NCBI GenBank assembly: GCA_026419785.1
Contig: JAODTK010000189.1
Span: forward strand, 124,001-188,000
Reading direction: 5' to 3'
DNA: 64,000 nt
Source: Sclerodactyla briareus
Taxonomy: Eukaryota; Echinodermata; Holothuroidea; Dendrochirotida; Sclerodactylidae
A program made the translations under genes and the position numbers. Shown here one piece after another: positions 41,881 to 55,299 of this stretch; position 1 is the first letter of the stretch, and every line of letters starts with the position of its first letter. Below the pieces are notes generated by a model. It saw only the letters and a list, made by a program, of their open reading frames with translations, was not told the origin of the DNA and ran no database searches.

Positions 41881-44800
41881 GAGGTCACGGGAAAAACGTG
41901 GTGTAATGATCAGTGCTTTTGAAATCCACGGCCAGCTGTTGCATCTATTGTGTGGCTGTCTCTGCCGAGGCTTCACCCCGGGTTTTGGTGTGGTGCCGGT
42001 CTCCCCATTGTTCTTGAAAATGCGATCCATCAGAAGCAAAGGCTTAAGGCAAACATAAAAAATAATTTCATGTTTAGCGTCCCCCGCCCGCCTACCTTTT
42101 TGAGGAGTCTGAAAATTTCTTTTTTTTCTTCATTCCAGGCCATAACTTTTTTGAAAGACTATTTTGAAAGTCTACCAATGAAATCAGTTTTGCTCTTGAC
42201 AAGGAACATTTGAAGCATGTTTTAGGTTTGGAGACCTGTAGAACCTAAAATAAAAAGGAATGAAAGAGCCTCCTCCGCTGAGACAGGGACATGTGGGACA
42301 CCCCTCTGGTATATAAACGCAATGGCCGGGTTGCAAAAAACAAAAAAAAGAGGTGCCGCCTCCTGCCTTAGTTTCGAAAAGCCGGACGCTAAACTGTTCT
42401 TTTTTTTACTCGGCCTAATCAGGTGAAGCTATCTTGGCGAGTTGTGTCCTTCAATTGTCATCAAAAAAAATGACCGGTTCTCTGTTTGCCTACGGTTCAT
42501 CTTGTGAAGGGTAGGGCAAAGGGTGACATACCCAACCGATGTCAAAACGTAGCCCCCCTATAGCATTGCAACTTATATGCGCAGAGGAGAGGGTCCTGGT
42601 GAATCCCTCTCGATGCAAATTCTAGACTTATGTACAATCGTCACATGACTGCATTACAAGCCAATAACATAACAATTCGAAACCGTGGGACGGTTTCCGA
42701 CGTGCGTCATACAAACAACGTCCGCCCTGTCCAGCTGTTCAAAAATATATATATAAAACAAGACGTACTGAACAAATAACCCAGGTCCCTCATCCTGAGA
42801 TCGGTATAACACCCAGCGGACCATTCACAAAAGGAGGAATTTAATTTAGGCCTACTATAAACCAAATAAAGCGCCAGGGCGGCGATCATGGTAGACTTAC
42901 ACTATTAAAAATTTAGTCAGTTACGACGTCTTTTCACCGGAACGGTACGAATTGTATGTTTTGCCGTTTGACATGGTTGATATTGCGACTTTACGAGGAA
43001 TAATTTATTCATTTGGATAATTTTTACAAACACCCAGCCTGGTTTTCAATATTTTATGTAAATTGCGACTAGTTAACTGAACTTCCGTTATTCTTTTCGT
43101 TTAGCATACAAATACTGCGATTGTACCAACCTTCCCGTCTTTACGAAACCTCTTAAAAATGCATTTCATGTTTGTGTAAAATTACATGATATCTTTTTTG
43201 ACATTACCAACTGTTTTTTGTTACTATTCGCAAATTGCAGCTTCAATATAATTGTCTTCATCCCTAAAGTAAATATTCAATGCGTTGTTTTTATTGACTA
43301 CATTGACACACATGTTGTTTATACAACTTGTTTTTATCTATATCGGCATAGCGATAGTTCGGCATATTCACGATATATACGATGCTGTCGAATTTTTCAA
43401 CTGTGTGTTCTTACATAACCAATAGTCTACGGACAGCTGCTGTAACATACGGAACACTTTCAAGCAGATTAAGGAGTGTTAGTGATTTGTTCATATGTAG
43501 TATAGGCCTACTTTAAAACAGGTATGTATACAACAACTCTGGTGGTACTTCTTTTTACAGGAACAGGTAGAATACCAAAAAAAAAGGAGTAACTAGTTGT
43601 AAAATAAATAAACATATAATGCTTATGTGTTTTTATACCCAATTCGAATGTAAAAGCGCATGGGGCGTATCAGAAATTTCAACAGGGGGCGCAAAGCATG
43701 ACATACTCGCCGGTATTGTCGGGCGAGAGTTATGAGCCCCTCCACCCTCCGGAAAATGTTTGGCTTGCAGCAGGGAATTAGGAATTGAAATGCAAAATTA
43801 TATTATGTGAAGATTTTCAAGTCTATTTCTTAAATATTTTTCATTTTGTTGCTTATTTTCTTGTTATGACTGCCGTTAGGAGGGCGCGCGCCTGCTGCGC
43901 GCCCCCCCCCCCCCTGAATTCCCCCCCCCGGTGGTATAAACAAAAACAAAACATAATTCGATTGGAAAAAAAATTGCCAACAATGTACGGAATATTTTTA
44001 ACAGTGAGCCTATATCCTTCCATTTGAAGGGCATGAGGGTTTTCAGAGGGTCCTTGATTTCACTAGATTTATAAAGGCTGGATTTTTTTTTCCCAATAAT
44101 TTTAAAGATCTAGCGTCCTGCACAACATTGCCTAAATAGAGCAGGCACTGCACAAACAGTCAAATTAGTGAGTGTTTATGGGGTGGGCTATATGATTGAC
44201 ACAATCCCATGTGCCGGTCCGTTGAATTGCAAGTAAATCCAATTTATGAATCCATTTTTTTTTTTTAAAAGAATGTAGTTCTCGTGTTGTGCATCGGGCA
44301 ACCGCTTTTCCGTAGTCCGTACCAATTGACCCCTCGGTGATTGCCATGCCGTTGAGAACATTAAGGTACTGCTATATGGGACCATCTCATCTACCAACAA
44401 ATGGTTACGCGCCCCTGCCATTACTATTAATCCGACATGCCTATAGTCCGTGGAGTACTCATGTTGAAGACCCTCTCCCCCCTACCCCAACCCCAACCCG
44501 GCCTGGCCCCGTCAGGCGATCTCTAGCGCACCCCTTGCTGCTGAGTTTGCAGCCTGATGTACCATTGATTGCCAACTGACAATGCAGATCGATAATTGAC
44601 GATAGGAGGCATGACACCAGCAGGTCTGGCGTAACTGTCTCCTCGTCGGCACTTGGTGTGTGAACACCCCCAATAGCAGCCATACGCTTTAAGCCGTTAC
44701 TACAAATTTGGTTGAAAGACAGGCCTGATGGGCTGTAACTGCAACATTATACAAGAATTAGTGTGCTTTCTGCTCGGCACGTTGTTGTTCCCAAAGATGG

Positions 44801-45825
44801 TGTTAAAACGTCACCGATCAGATAATCCCCCAAAGGTTGCTGCAGCACAATGGTCACGGTGAGGATTATCTTTACATTCCCCATATACTCAAATTTGATG
44901 CACTATAGGTATAGGGTGAAACGATGATCCGAGGCGGCAAACATACTATCAGGAACGTGGTCGTCAGCACTAACAATGGCGCCTATCATGGCACCGATAT
45001 TGGATTGGAAGGGAATTAACTGGGCGGCCAACCCTAATAATAAAATCGGGACCACTGATTTGGCCGTAATAACTGCGGCGTTTTCCGGAATAATAATTGA
45101 ACTTCGGTGGGCAAGTTCGGTCCCTGTTCGCGCCTTACTCAGAGGTGATTAAGGACATATGAAGGGTTTTTTTATTGCTACAAGAAACAAAAGCTTCTGG
45201 AGAAAGACTAGCAGACTGAAAAAACTTAGTCCTATACTTCAAGTGTTAAATTGTTGCTCCCTATTTTAGGTAGCTCCATAATTTAAAGTCTTCAGTCCAA
45301 GTCTGTGGAGCACAAAGCTTGGTTGAAAACATGTGGATAGACGGGCGTTTATGTCGACGGGCATTTTTGCAACACGCGCATACAAACAAGTGAGTAATCC
45401 GACCAATAAAAAGTTTAGGCTAGCCCTCGGTGCCAACAAATAACGTTAGGCCACATTGGACACTCCTGACTGTAAGGCCTAATCCCTATACTAATAACAA
45501 ACATGGTTATAATATAGTGCGAAGAATGATGGTGGTAACCCACACTGTGCAGCAATTCTACATCCGATATGAATGGTTGGAGCTAAGAAAACAAGAAAAC
45601 CTAAACTTAGTCACAAAATTATTCACATTGAAATGACCTCATTGACCTGACACTTTGGTAAATTTATCAGGATTGAAGTTTTGAACCATTTCCAAGTTTC
45701 ATTTCAGTTTTTTTTTCTTTCAAATCAGCATGATCATACAAATTACACTAGTTGAACGGATGCGAATTAGTCACATTATTAAACTGTGACCTTGGGTGAC
45801 CCCCAACTCCAGTCTTAAGTAATAC
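41881..45825. other. Large stretch without recognised features
   Basis: Both strands show only short frames without domains. Homopolymer runs of C (43902-43914, 43921-43929) and of T (44257-44267) occur. The region 42900-43640 is A/T-rich. I see no RNA gene or mobile-element hallmark. Confidence 0.4.
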
Positions 45826-46080
45826 CAGTGTGGGGGGTTGGAGGAACGGTTAGAGTGCCCGCTTGCAATGCCAAAGGTCCCTGGTTCAAAAACTTGGTTG
45901 GGACCAAAGATACAATTTCCACCCCGCTCCTGTCTCGTGTAGGAAATAAAGTGGCTGCACGAGTAAAGCTGCACTCACGTCCGTCGGCGGGGACGTTGAA
46001 TGGCGTCCAGGGAGAGGAATTTCTCACCTTGTTAATGTCTGGACACTATTCGAGAGAGAAGGCGAGTCTTCGCCGGTGTT
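45826..46080 (+). mobile_element. tRNA-derived SINE
   Basis: The head has ggaacggttagagtgcccgc (A box with flank) and, 33 bases later, ccctggttcaaaaacttgg (B box-like). A body with gggacgttgaatggcgtcca and gtctggacactattcgag follows. The 3' end is not clear. The tRNA-like part is too altered at its acceptor end for a tRNA gene. Confidence 0.6.
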
Positions 46081-46889
46081 CGTGGCCACGATCACACTGA
46101 ACATCAGTGCGGAAATGTATAAATGTATATATATGTGGTGAAAGAATGTCTTTAATTGGATGTGTCACCGTAGAATGCAAAGAGAAGAAGAGAATCGGTA
46201 ATATAGTTTCGTGAAAATTCAACAAACTTTTGAAAATTGCATACAAATCATGCCAAAAACAGCTACTAATTAGCATTCAGCAATGTCAGAATCTAATGAG
46301 TTGTGTACGCTCAGAGGTGTATATGCTAAACTGCCATCACCAAGGCATTGATCGAGAGCTACCTTGCACACATAGCTTTGGGCCAATTTTGTACATGTGA
46401 CTTATGCAAATTAGTAATAGTATAGTCTTCGGGGACAAAAAAGGATGCAAATCAACAACTCTTCAGAGGCACCTCCACACGAAATTGCAGCAGACAGCTC
46501 CCTTTGGTTAGGCGATATGAACGAAATTTGGACAGAAGACAGACAAGACAAACACACAACAAAGAGGTCAATATGTCTTCCTTGAACAAAGTTTAGGCAA
46601 GACAAAAATCGTCTAGGCAAATTCCAGAAAAAATCCAGTATTTCAACAATAATTGTTAATGTACCATGCATTATTTTCTACACCACATTTTGAATGGAGT
46701 GAATGATGTATGCAGTTCTGTATACAGTTTTAACCTATGACTGTGTAAATGTACACAGGTCAGGTACTGTAGTATACAGTACACCTAGTTCGCTTCCGGT
46801 TTGCACATGCAATCCTGAGATGAAGTGTCCATATAAACTCTGCTGTGAAGCGGTGTGATAACTTTTATTCTAATGCCTATATAATTGCA
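46081..46889. other. No feature seen
   Basis: Only short frames without domains or splice support. Confidence 0.4.
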
Positions 46890-47110
46890 GTTGTTTGCAC
46901 GCCTCACGGATGTCATCAAAGTTTGATGACAATTGGACCACGGTTTTCCAAAATATTGAAAATTTTAGGACTTAGCTCCTAAGCCCCGGATGCCTTTAAA
47001 TCAGACCACGACAACAGGGACCATTCTCTATGGAAATTCACTCCCAAGTCTGGAGTGATATCCTCTTCCGTCTTCCACTTATCGTGCATCACAAAAAAAA
47101 ATTCAACTAA
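46890..47110. repeat. Old dispersed repeat, member 1
   Basis: The words tcaaagtttgatgacaattg, gcttagctcctaagcccc-like sequence, and ccgtcttccacttatcgtgc with catcacaaaaaaa recur in 50190-50620 (caagttt...aaatcggac, gcttctgagccctgc, tgtcttccaattatcgtg, tttcacaaaa). It is a diverged interspersed or tandem family of unknown type. Confidence 0.45.
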
Positions 47111-47214
47111 CTACTTTAGCGGAGCACCTTATAACTAGACATCGGCATGGCGTGTGAATTGCCATCATGTATATCCTCACATTTGAGCAATTGGTGGGAG
47201 AGACAATGTCAATC

Positions 47215-47700
47215 TTTTTTGATAACGCCCAAGTTCCACGATGGGTGGGGTCCCCCCCCCCCCCCCCCCCCCCCGATAGGCTTAAATGAAAGTTGGTCCA
47301 AAATGATCGCATGTTTCGAAATGGCAAATAGTGATGAAAAGTTTCGACAGAATCCAAAATGCCACCAGGTGGCGTCCCATGGGGCAAAAAAAAAGTTGGT
47401 CCCAAAACGATCGCCATGTTTAGAAACGGCAAATCAGGCAATCAGCGATTAAAAATAGTTTCGACAGAAAAAATCCAAAATGGCGCCGGGTGAAAAGAAA
47501 GTTGGTTTCTAACCGATCCCATGTCCGAAACTCCCAGATTCAGTGATAAAAATGGGTTCGCAAAAAAATCAAAAGGATGCTGGGATGAGGTCCCAAGGGG
47601 GAGAACGAAAGTTGGTCTTAAAATGATCGCCATGGTCTGAAACAGTGCCCAGATCAGAAATGAAAAATGTTAGTTCACAAAAAAATCAAAACATCCCTTT
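47215..47700. repeat. Tandem repeat, unit about 107 bp, four copies
   Basis: aaagttggtc with tgatcgc recurs near 47290, 47390, 47498 and 47609. Between them are the landmarks gtttcgacagaa and aatccaaaatggcgcc. A C run of about 22 bases (47252-47273) interrupts the first unit. Confidence 0.8.
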
Positions 47701-48074
47701 GGATTTTAACAATATATCCCCATGTAGGAGATAAGAAACAATAGGACCAACAATACCCTACGTGTACTTTATAGCACTCTCCAGGGAGTCCCATTGATTT
47801 CACCCAACAACAAGTTTGACCACGATCGTGCATGTGGTTGCCGAGATTTAGCATTTTTTGATTTGCTTCTAAGCCCTGCCAACTCATTAATTGATGAGAC
47901 AAGCACCAAAAACCAAAGAGATCAATCTACGTACTACTATGTTCATACAATGACTAAAAATGGAGTAAACTTTCGGTCCTTCACTTATTGTGTTCACAAT
48001 TAAATTATGAAGGAGAACAATTGTGAGCCCCCCTCCCATTGATTATTAAGAGGACCAAACAATACAATGGCTAT

Positions 48075-49815
48075 CTCCAGCGGACGGACGGGACATTTGG
48101 AGCTACTTTTTTATTCAAAACCTGTTACAAACTATTAAAAGGGTGTAATGAATAATTACAGCTTGAAGCATAACAAATACATTCCATTTAATAAGAACAA
48201 AAGCATGAGGATGGTGATCGTGGTTCATGCTTCAATTTGAAAGCAAGTGGACGGACGGGACAAAAAAAAACACTCAATTTTCTGAAAAACACATAATTTT
48301 TCGAAAAGCTATCTGTTTTTGATTCAAAGTGCTTCAAAAATTATTATGCAAACTACTATTGGTATATGAACTATCACAAAAAAATAGAAGAAAAACTAGT
48401 AAAAATGCTTACCATTGTAAAACAGAGGATGTCAAAATTGTGACGGACGGGACGGGACGGACGGGACATTTTAGACACTTTTTCATCTGACCTTAATTAG
48501 GAATTTAAAAATATCAAATTTTCATATGAGGTATTAAACTAATGGCATAAGGAGAATCAATGGCTCCACTACCAACAAAACATCAAATATTGTGAAAATC
48601 TCTAATCCGTCCAATCAGAAAATGTGGACTGACAGAAGTGACGGACGGGACGTGACAGACGGACATTTCAGTTACGGTTTTCAGTTCTGTGTCATTGAAA
48701 AAGTGAAAAAAGTAGAAAGTAAGTCATTTGGCCCCCACACTGGTGAACCCATGAAGTGCAAACCAGAGAAAGAGTCTAAAAACCGTGAGCTGTAATAAGC
48801 ACCCAACTGGAGAAATTAATGTTAAATGGGGGTGATTATTTGAGGGGGGTTTTCCAAGGGCAGGGAAGGAAATGTATGAAGTGTGACCAGAGAAGGTGGA
48901 ATCAAGTGATTCTGAGACATTTGTACATTGTGATAGGCACTGAGAAAATTTATGAACTTTTCTATCGTTGATAATCATGCCCATTTGTTTACCACCCCCT
49001 TACTTGGCTCTGTATGTACCTCCAATTATGGCTAACTATGTCTATTTCCAGGTACACCAAGAGGGGGGGGGTCATGAAATAGGTCCAATATTGAGAGAAT
49101 AAGCGATAAGCCTAACATATCAATGGGGTGGACATGTTAATGGATCTACAATATGTCCTCTCCTTTTACATATAGAACTAGCACCTTTCTGGAAAAAATA
49201 TAACGCTTTCACACTTTTAGGCAATCTGTTACAGTACATACAATGTATTGCCTATGGGGTAGGCCTATAAGACCTCATCATACCCCACTTATCCCATGTA
49301 CCAAAACTCAGATGTTCTCCGTGATAATAAGTTTGTTGTTGTGACCAGGAGGCTATGCTGGAGTAGTGGTTGGCGGACATACGGGGGCTGGGTGAAGTAG
49401 ATCTGCTAAAACCTCCTGAAACTGACAAGATACAGTGGTTTTTTTGCTTTGTGGCTGGGGGTTAGACAGTTTTGAACCTTGGTATGGCCTCAAAACCTGT
49501 ACTGAACGGTACTTCAATTGACTATACGGTAGAAACAGTCTGTTTAAGATGTTTTGTGATATAACTGTATGATTTCATAGAGAAGTGAACATGACCCCCT
49601 GAATATATTTGGTGACGGCGGGACAAAATGTGACGGACGGACAATTGTGACGGACGGGACAACGTTTGTGTTGGAATATTCTTATGCACCCAATATCAGC
49701 AAACAATTTTATTTTGTTTTCTGTTGTGGTAGCTCGATAGAAGATAGGATTAGGCTTAGGGCCAAAAAAATCCTTGACTGAAAAGACTAACTTTCATGTT
49801 TTTTGTGACGGGCGG
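48075..49815. repeat. Region with scattered GACGGACGGGACA motif
   Basis: The motif or close variants occur at about 48080, 48249, 48442 (doubled), 48641, 49618 (two in tandem) and 49806, all in the same orientation and often preceded by tgt/tga and followed by attt. The spacers are 170-970 bp and not obviously alike. I do not recognise the family. Confidence 0.75.
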
Positions 49816-50189
49816 GACATTTCACAACATAAAATTGAAAGTATAGTCATTCAGTCAACATACATCCACTGGGTAAATAATTTCTTCTGGATTGCAAAAA
49901 GTGTATACCAAAGCTGTATTGGCCATCAAAAAGTAATTTTGAATGGGATGTTTTATGTAACATTTGAATTGGATAATTTATGCATATTTATTGTATTTTT
50001 TAACCTTTAAAAAATCCCTCTCACCAAACTTTAAATTCTCAGTCACAATAGATATATTTATGGTGTACCAAAACAAAAGATGGTTCATGAAGCCTGCTTG
50101 TCTTCCGTTTGCAGAAAATATAATTTGGTAAAATTAGAAACAACTTTGAAGAATTCTTCCACTTCCACTAGCCAATCCCATATTTCAAA

Positions 50190-50620
50190 ATTACACTCTT
50201 CACTGGTCACCAAAACAAGTTTTACTGGAAATCGGACCTATGGTGTGTCCATGTATGCAAATATGGTTATAATTTTGCTCTGAAACCCCACCACTCATGA
50301 ATATTATTGAGATTCAGCACCAAAAAACAATACTGACCACCTATTCACTATGAGGCATCCACTACCCTTATGGGAGTAATTCTTCCCTGAATTCCCTCTG
50401 TCTTCCAATTATCGTGTTTCACAAAATATTTTCAACAAAACTACTTCAAGCCAGCCTCATAAATATTAATCGAGAACAACAATACGTACCATAGTATTCG
50501 TTGCCACTCCTCACTAAGTGCACCCAAACAAGTTTTTATATAAATCGGACACATGGTTGTGATATATTGCCACTTTTAGAGTTTGCTTCTGAGCCCTGCT
50601 CACTCATAATAATAATATAA
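50190..50620. repeat. Old dispersed repeat, members 2 and 3
   Basis: caccaaaacaagttttactg (50208) and cacccaaacaagtttttata (50521) each lead to tcggac and then gctctgaaacccc or gcttctgagccctgc with actcat. This is an approximate 310-base tandem relationship, and the unit also appears at 46890-47110 and 47790-47900. Confidence 0.5.
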
Positions 50621-51182
50621 GTTGCCACTGAAAAAAAATTGGCACACCTCACCATGGCAGACCTATATACAGTTTTAGTCTCATTTAACTTTTCCTCTAA
50701 GTACAAGCGTCCCCAAGCAGTGCCACAGACAACTCACAGTACACACACACCAACTGACTACATAAGGTTCCTTTGCCATTGCAATTATAAGGAACCAAAG
50801 TCCAATAGAACTTTCCAATATTGGGGAAACATGTTCCTAAGGATTTCCCATGGTCAATCAATTCATATCCCGCCCCCCCCAAAAAAAAAAAATCCTCCAG
50901 CAATCATCCCAGGTCAGCTGGAACCTCTCCTTGAAAAGGTGGGCCCCCACTACATTGACTCATACTGCATTTTTCCCTACATCCAGATAGATGTCTTGCT
51001 TGGGCCGAGACTCTGGGCACGCCGGGCCCAAAAATTTATATCACTGTAAAAGAGCTACTAAATGACGCAATGACGAAGCGCATATCAGGAATCTCTCAAG
51101 GTATACCCAGGGACCATTCAACATTACCCTGAAAAACAACCATGTGATTGAACAAGGTTCCAACTCATTAAATACAAAAGCA

Positions 51183-53213
51183 GGGGTGTGTGTCTGCCTA
51201 TCTATCTCTTCATCCTTATAGCCACAGTTATTGATCCAGTGAACACGGTCGGACATGCGTAAGTTCAGTTTTTTGAAAAGTTTCAACAATTTTACGCACC
51301 TGAATTAACTAGTCGAGGGGAACAACAGTTGACTGAGCATCTTCCGAAGCAGTGAGTAAAGTATTTTGAAGGTATTTATAAACAGAGCCACGTGGGGATA
51401 CGGTCTCTTGCTGTACGAATGAAACTGAGCCAGGCAATAGATAAAATGGAGCTAATCTGAAGTATGCCGTCTAGGATGTGCTTCGCGACCTTTCAGTTGG
51501 TGTCAGTGATTGCTTGACTCATAAATTAAGAATATTTACTCGAAACACAGATGGTTGGTACCTGCAGGCAAACAACACCAGAGATTATAAAGCAGAGGAG
51601 TTGAAGGGAGGGGGGGTGAAATAAGCGCCCCCCACATCCACAATGTTGAAAATAGCAGAGCAAAATCATAGATTAGATTGAAAAAAAAATCATCATTTTT
51701 CCCAAAACTTACTGTTAGTATTTTGCACGGGGAGGGAAGAAGTTGACCATGAAGTTGCAAAGAAATAACGCCTCTACCCTTCTCCCCATCTCCGTTCAGA
51801 GGAAGACAGGACATGATATCGGCAATACACAGTGGAGTTGACTGCATTTAAAGTTAAGCTGGGTTTCCACGAGGCCGGACGTGGGGGGGGGGGGGTGGTG
51901 GGCCCGGGGTGTGCCCAGTCTTCAAAATCTGTGCCACGAGGCCTGGCGGCGCGGGCATAGGTGCCGGATGCGTTTGAGCCGCATGTAACCACTTGCTTCA
52001 TGTGCATTTTCTCACCACATCGTGAGGGTTACATTATTTCAAAACACGGTTAGTGTGAGTGCATTCAAATTTTGAATGCTTCATAAAGTTTAGCACAGGT
52101 GTTCAAATGTTAACACAAGTTGTTATTCCGAAAACTGGTGCAGGACCCGTAGCAGGAGGCATTTGCCATGCCTGTTTGAGACGACTAAGCCTTTTCGTTA
52201 CTTGATGGCCCCTGAGAGAACGATTTCTCCAAAATCTCTTATAGTGAATCACTGGAGCATGCTGCTCGACTATTATCTAATCTATTATCTATCTCTCTAT
52301 AATTATCCAGTGTGTAAACAAGTGCCTTTTGCCTCCAAATAGTCCATTCTTTGATGGAAGTCGACCAAACTTGGGCACGATGTTCCTTGACCCCTTGAGG
52401 GACGTGTCTGACCGGGGAGGTCAAGGTCAAATGTTTATAACGGGGCAATAGAGGCCATTATGTGTAAAATTTCAAAATGTATTCCCCTAAAATGTTGGGC
52501 AAAGTGCTGGACAGTTCCGTAATAAATAGACATGTGTAGGCGGGTAAAACGCCCAGGTGTATATCTACCCGCTTTTGAGCAATCTTTGAGAAGAAGTATC
52601 TAAAACCACATGAACACCCCCCTTTTGGTCAGAAACAAAATTAAACTATTCCACAGTTTGGTGGATTCATGAAGTTAATAGGCAATGAAATTATGCAAAT
52701 TTGACCCCACAGTTGGGCTTTTGGAAGACTTATAACTTGGGAGGAACGATGAGCCCCCATCACTAAGTTCATCAAATCTGACAGAGTTTGGAAGATCGCA
52801 TGAATTCCGCAAATGTGACCTCCGATGGCCTTGCAATGACCTTCAAATTTTTTGGGTAACTAATTCCTCACCACAGGTTTCGTTCAAATCTGACAAAATT
52901 TTGAAAATCGCCACGAATTGTTGCAATTTGCCTTCGATGACCTGGAAATGACCTCCCATTTACGGGATCAAATATAGTCCATACCCCAAGATTTCGTTCA
53001 AATCGAAATAGAACTGAATAATTTCAAGTAGAAGAATATGCAATTAGCGGCCCCCGCCTTGCAGCGATGCCACTTTCGAAACTCATCAAGATTTCAATGG
53101 GGGAAATGTGTACCAAGTTTCAGATCATCAGATAAAGGCATTATTAAGAGTTATTGCGCAAAGCTAAAGTTTCCGGCAACGGCGGAGCCTGGGACGGCGG
53201 CGGGACTACACAC
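51183..53213. repeat. 2.03-kb tandem duplication, copy A
   Basis: It begins gggtgtgtgtctgcctatct. The same sequence starts again near 53221, and the copies align throughout: ttgatccagtgaacac, aattaactagtcgagggg, ggtggtgggcccggggtgtg, and the cggcggcgg end. Differences are mostly one-base indels. No gene is recognised. Frames differ between copies, which argues against coding. Confidence 0.88.
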
Positions 53214-55249
53214 CCAAAAGGGGTGTGTGTCCTGCCTCTCTATCTCTTCATCCTTATAGCCACAGTTATTGATCCAGTGAACACGTCGGACATGCGTCAG
53301 TTCATTTTTTTGAAAAGTTCAACAATTTTACGCACCTGAATTAACTAGTCGAGGGGAACAAACCGTTTGACTAGCATCTTTCCGAAGCGTGAGTAAAGTA
53401 TTTTGAAGGTATTTATAAACAGAGTCAAGTGGGCTAACGTCTCTTGCTGTACACATGAAACCTGAGTGCCATGAACAATAGTATGAGCTAATCTGAGTCT
53501 GCCTGTTAGGATGTGTCTTCGAGACCTTTCAGTTGTTTTCCAGTGCTTGCTTGACTATACATTAATATTTACTGAAATCCACAGATGGTTGGTACCTCAG
53601 GCAAACACACGCCCATAGAATTAATAAAAGCAGAGGATTGACTCAAGGAGGGTGTTTGAAATAAGTGCGGCCCACCGTCACAAATGTTGAAAATAGCAGA
53701 GCAAAATCATAGATTTAGATAAAAAACAATCCTCCATTTTCTTCCCCAAAACTTACTGTTAGTATTTTTCAGGGGAGAAGAACGTTGCCCCATTGAAGTT
53801 GCAAGAATAACGCCTCTAACCCTTCTCCCCATCTCCTTTCAGAGAAGACAGAATTGAATCGGCAATACACGTGACTGCCTTTAAAGTTAGAGCTTGTTTC
53901 CACTAGGCGGACGTGGGGCGGGGGGGGGGGTGGTGGGCCCGGGGTGTGCCCAGTCCTTCAATCTGTTTCCACGAGGCGGGCGCGGCAGTGCGGATGCGTT
54001 GAGCCCGCTGTAACACTTGCTTCCGTTGCATTTCTTCTCATCCGCCAACATCGTGATGGTTCAGTATCAACCACGGGTGTGAGTGACAGTCAAATTTTGA
54101 ATGCATCTCATAAAGTTTAGCACAGTGTTCAAATGTTTACCCAAGTTTGTTTTCCGAATGGTGGCAGGACCCGTAGCCAGGAGGCTTTGCCTGACCCTTG
54201 TTTCTGAGAGACTCTGCCTTTTTCGTTACTTGATGGCCCCTGGAGCCCGATTCTCAAATCTTCTTATAGTGAAAGCACTTGAGCTGCTCTCGACTATCTA
54301 TCTATCTATCTATCTATCTTCTATCTATCTATCCTTTGTCAACAATTGCCTTTTTAACCCCCAATAGTCATTCTGTGACGGAGTCAAACAAACTTGGACA
54401 CGATGTACTCACCCGTTGACCCATGAGACGTGTCTGACCCTTTGAAGGTCAAGGGCAAATGTTATTAAGGGGCAATATAGGCATTATGTGTAAATTTCAA
54501 ATGTATTTCCCCCTACAAATTTTTGTGCAAAGTGCTGACATTCAGTCATAACTAGACATGGTGTAGGCGGTAAACCGCCCACGTGTTATCTTCCGCTTTT
54601 GATCAATCATTGGGAAGAAGGTAGCTACACAATCACACCATGACCCCCCCTTTTTGGTCATGAACCAAATAAACTTCTCCACCCCGTTTTTGTGTGATTC
54701 CATGGAGTTAATAGGCCATTAATTTATGCAATTTGACCACGTTGGCTTGGCATGAACTTCTAACTTTGTGAGGACCGAATGTAGCCCCATCGACTAATTT
54801 TCACATCAAATCTACAGATTTTGGAATATCGCATAATTCGCAATTTGACCTCCGATGACCTTGAAATGACCTCCAATTTTTTTGGGATCAACTAAATTCC
54901 TACCCACCAGTTTCGTTCAAATTGGACCAATTTTTTGAAAATCGCCAGAATTTTGTCAAATTTGACCTTCGATGACCTTGTAAATGAACTCCACATTTTC
55001 GGATCACTATAATCCCTACCCACCAAGTTTTCGTTCAAATCCGACTAACTTGAAAATTTCAAGTAAAATATGCAAATTAGCGGCCCCCGCATTGCAGCGT
55101 TCCCACTTTCGAACTCATCCAAGATTTCACTGGCCGGACATGTTATTCCAAGTTTTCGATCCATCATATAAAGCATTATTAAGAGTTATTGGCGCTAACG
55201 CTTAAGTTTCCAGCAGCGGCGAGCCTGGGACGGCGGCGGCTAACACACC
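53214..55249. repeat. 2.03-kb tandem duplication, copy B
   Basis: It is the second copy, ending with gagcctgggacggcggcggc and cacacccaaaa as copy A does at 53213. It contains a (CTAT)n microsatellite at 54294-54333 that is shorter and interrupted in copy A (52264-52305). Confidence 0.88.
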
Positions 55250-55299
55250 CAAAACCGGATACCTCCGGACATTTCCAGTGTCACAGGGTATCAGGATGG

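Noticed and set aside
41774-42213. Two overlapping 87-94 codon frames
   Set aside because: They start in the 210-bp tandem repeat and have no domain or splice evidence.
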